Source: Neobacillus cucumis (GTDB taxonomy: Bacteria; Bacillota; Bacilli; Bacillales; Cytobacillaceae). Taken from it: 64,000 nt of DNA. Both the position numbers and the translations under genes were made by a program. Under the pieces are notes generated by a model that saw only the letters and a program-made list of their open reading frames with translations, made no database searches and had not been told where the DNA came from. Position 1 is the stretch's first letter. Every line of letters starts with the position of its first letter. The stretch lies in the NCBI RefSeq assembly GCF_016908975.1, contig NZ_JAFBEX010000021.1, positions 1 to 64,000 on the forward strand. The letters are read 5' to 3'. Below are positions 62,178 to 64,000 of this stretch, in pieces.

Positions 62178-63905
62178 TTAGCGGAAAAAGTTCGTTTTCG
62201 CAAGGTCAATGAGCTCGTTGCCATGCCCGTTCAAAACGGCTTTCATCATCCAAAGGCTAAAACCATGCGCCTGTTCAAATGTGATTTTTGGCGGAAAAGC
62301 CAATTCCTGACGATTTACAACGACATCAAGTAACACGGGTCCGTCATATTGCAGGGCACGCTGAATCGCTTCCTCCAGCTCTCCAGGATCCTCCACGCGA
62401 ATTCCTTCAATACCCACCGCTTTCGCGACATCGGCAAAGTTGGGGTTATCAAGAGTGGTTCCTGCTTCCAATAAGCCCTGTGCTTTCATTTCAAGCTCGA
62501 CGAAACTCAACGCACCGTTGTTAAATACGACTATTTTGACGGGCAATTTATGCTGCCTAAGTGTGAGAAGATCACCCATCAGCATGGCAAGTCCTCCATC
62601 TCCAGAAAGAGAGATTACCTGGCGATCCGGCTGAGCAAGCTGTGCTCCAATCGCCTGTGGCAGGGCGTTTGCCATCGTTCCGTGATTAAAAGAACCTAAC
62701 AACCGCCTTTGTCCGTTCATTTGCAGATAACGAGCAGCCCAAAGTGTCGGGGTTCCGACATCGCATGTAAAAACGGCGTTTTCACTTGCCAGATCACTGA
62801 CGGCTTTCGTTAGATATTGAGGATGGATGGGTGTGCGACCTGGTTTTCCGGTTGCCAGTTCGTCCAAATCATCGCGGATTTTTCGAAAGTGGTCGGTTAA
62901 TTTCTTCAGGTGGCTTCTATCCTGTGATTCTGTCAGATAAGGCAGCAGTGCCTCAATCGTTGCTTTCACATCACCACACAGCCCGTAGGTGAGATTGGTT
63001 CGACGACCGAGATGTCCTGGTTCAATATCGACCTGCAATATGGTGGCATCTTTTGGATAGAATTGCCTGTATGGAAAATCGGTACCAAGCATCAGTAGGA
63101 CATCGCATTCCTTAACCGCATGATAGCCGGATGAATAACCAATCAGGCCAGTTAGTCCGACATAGTAAGGATTATCATACTCCAGGTGTTCTTTCCCTCT
63201 TAATGCAATGACCATCGGTGATTGCAGTTTTTCGCAAAGCTGCATAAGCTGTGTGTGAGCCCCTGCACAGCCGGCTCCGCACAGCAGCGTGATGCGTTCG
63301 CCACGGTTCAAATAGTCCGCCAGCTGCTTTAACTCCGTTTCCGAAGGATGTATGACCGGCTGTGTCACATGAAGGACATGTTCAGGTACGGGGGTATCGT
63401 CTGCTTCATAGCCAGCGACGTCCCCTGGCAAAACAAGAACGGAAACACCTTTACGCGAAACTGCATTCTGCATGGCGACGAGTACGGAGCGTGGCATTTG
63501 GTGAGCAGTCGTCACAACCTCACAGTAGTAGCTGCAGTCCTTAAATAGATGATCGGGACGTGTTTCCTGAAAAAAATTGGTGCCGATTTCGTAGCTAGGT
63601 ATGTGTGCTGCAATGGCAAGGACAGGAACCCGGTTACGGTGACAGTCGTACAAGCCATTAATGAGGTGCATATTGCCAGGACCACTGCTTCCGGCGCACA
63701 CAGCAATGCTTCCGGTCATGTCTGCATCGGCACCGGCTGCGAATGCGGCAACCTCTTCATGGCGGACATGAATCCATTCAATTTTTTCCGAACGCCGGAT
63801 GGAATCGATGACGGCGTTCAGTGAGTCTCCTATAATACCATAAACCCTTTTCACCCCTGCATTTAACAAGGCTTCAACGAGTGAATCCGCAATGGTTCGC
63901 TTCAT
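62178..63905 (-). CDS. poxB: Pyruvate oxidase (quinone), PoxB type
   Basis: A 575-residue ThDP/FAD enzyme: RHEEVAAFAAG (ThDP Glu near 50), GSSGPGNMHLINGLYDCHRNRVPVLAIAAHIPS, the FAD domain LGTDFPYRQFYPKDATILQVDI, and the ThDP-Mg motif GDGGLAMLMGDLLTLRQHKLPVKIVVFNN. Ends in LIDLAKTNFFR, like the membrane-binding tail of E. coli PoxB (572 residues). It converts pyruvate to acetate and CO2, passing electrons to quinone, typically in stationary phase. GGAGAAATAGA sets the ATG. A second 3' end of such a gene survives at 55320. Confidence 0.92.
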   Translation of the reverse strand: MKRTIADSLVEALLNAGVKRVYGIIGDSLNAVIDSIRRSEKIEWIHVRHEEVAAFAAGADADMTGSIAVCAGSSGPGNMHLINGLYDCHRNRVPVLAIAAHIPSYEIGTNFFQETRPDHLFKDCSYYCEVVTTAHQMPRSVLVAMQNAVSRKGVSVLVLPGDVAGYEADDTPVPEHVLHVTQPVIHPSETELKQLADYLNRGERITLLCGAGCAGAHTQLMQLCEKLQSPMVIALRGKEHLEYDNPYYVGLTGLIGYSSGYHAVKECDVLLMLGTDFPYRQFYPKDATILQVDIEPGHLGRRTNLTYGLCGDVKATIEALLPYLTESQDRSHLKKLTDHFRKIRDDLDELATGKPGRTPIHPQYLTKAVSDLASENAVFTCDVGTPTLWAARYLQMNGQRRLLGSFNHGTMANALPQAIGAQLAQPDRQVISLSGDGGLAMLMGDLLTLRQHKLPVKIVVFNNGALSFVELEMKAQGLLEAGTTLDNPNFADVAKAVGIEGIRVEDPGELEEAIQRALQYDGPVLLDVVVNRQELAFPPKITFEQAHGFSLWMMKAVLNGHGNELIDLAKTNFFR

Positions 63906-64000
63906 TCTATTTCTCCTTCGATTTTCACTTGGTATTTTTTATATTTTTTTCCATGTTATTGGGTTTTATTCTGAATCTAAGGAATGTAGGAATTATGGTT
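63906..64000. other. Upstream region of poxB, cut by window edge
   Basis: Only 95 bases upstream of poxB are available. No clear sigma-A or sigma-B promoter can be recognised in them. Confidence 0.35.

Noticed and set aside
63512..63824. Frames overlapping poxB on both strands
   Set aside because: Frame shadows of a conserved enzyme.

Overview
The window reads as chromosomal DNA of a low-GC, endospore-forming Bacillaceae bacterium (Bacillus/Neobacillus-like). Supporting signs are strong AGGAGG ribosome sites, frequent TTG/GTG starts, a CotB-like coat protein with a Ser-rich tail, a sporulation-type histidine kinase module, Bacillus-type small proteins and a consensus-like Bacillus LexA box. 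No rRNA, tRNA or CRISPR array was seen. Calls come from reading the sequence and from remembered family motifs; no database search was run.

Region 1 (1-18 kb) is accessory DNA with many short intergenic repeats built around a CCGTTAGTT(G/T)AA core. It holds a YkvA protein, a 645-nt group II intron that has lost its reverse transcriptase, an ArsR regulator beside a medium-chain dehydrogenase with shared palindromic operators, a LysR/NTF2-like divergent pair, an ArsR-SRPBCC-SRPBCC operon under a 23-bp inverted repeat, a 129-bp MITE sitting in a terminator loop, the CotB-like protein, a GC-richer stretch (RibD-like reductase and two VOC proteins), an acyltransferase/metallo-hydrolase operon and two decayed alpha/beta hydrolases.

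Region 2 (18-28 kb) is a defence-type island. A two-gene McrB/McrC-like type IV restriction system is followed by inactivated neighbours: a MazG-type pyrophosphohydrolase with one nonsense codon, the HNH end of a GmrSD-like enzyme, and an RNase H whose N-terminal viroplasmin part is broken. A GDSL hydrolase with an acidic Ser tail follows.

Region 3 (29-43 kb) has a secreted nuclease, a polar amino acid ABC importer, and a duplicated pair (winged-helix-like DNA-binding protein plus convergent DxDxDG protein). The second copy is split by a LysR/EamA cassette. A DUF4145-RraB pair follows.

Region 4 (43-50.8 kb) is the most interesting. A c-di-GMP-I riboswitch with its own terminator precedes a 1203-residue PAS-GGDEF-EAL-PAS-histidine kinase, so the second messenger probably controls a protein that makes, degrades or senses it. 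Next is a cytoplasmic trypsin-like protease fused to a DRGH (NUC1-type) nuclease, preceded by a sigma-A-like promoter whose spacer is a LexA box. This looks like a DNA-damage-induced effector.

Region 5 (51-64 kb) is mostly metabolic: alpha-glucosidase, MarC protein, alditol-oxidase-like flavoprotein, SDR epimerase, HlyD-like adaptor, a methyltransferase with an attenuator-like leader, two MEDS-domain proteins, a 58-residue orphan and PoxB-type pyruvate oxidase. Stray 3' ends of the epimerase and of poxB occur elsewhere in the window, pointing to past rearrangement.
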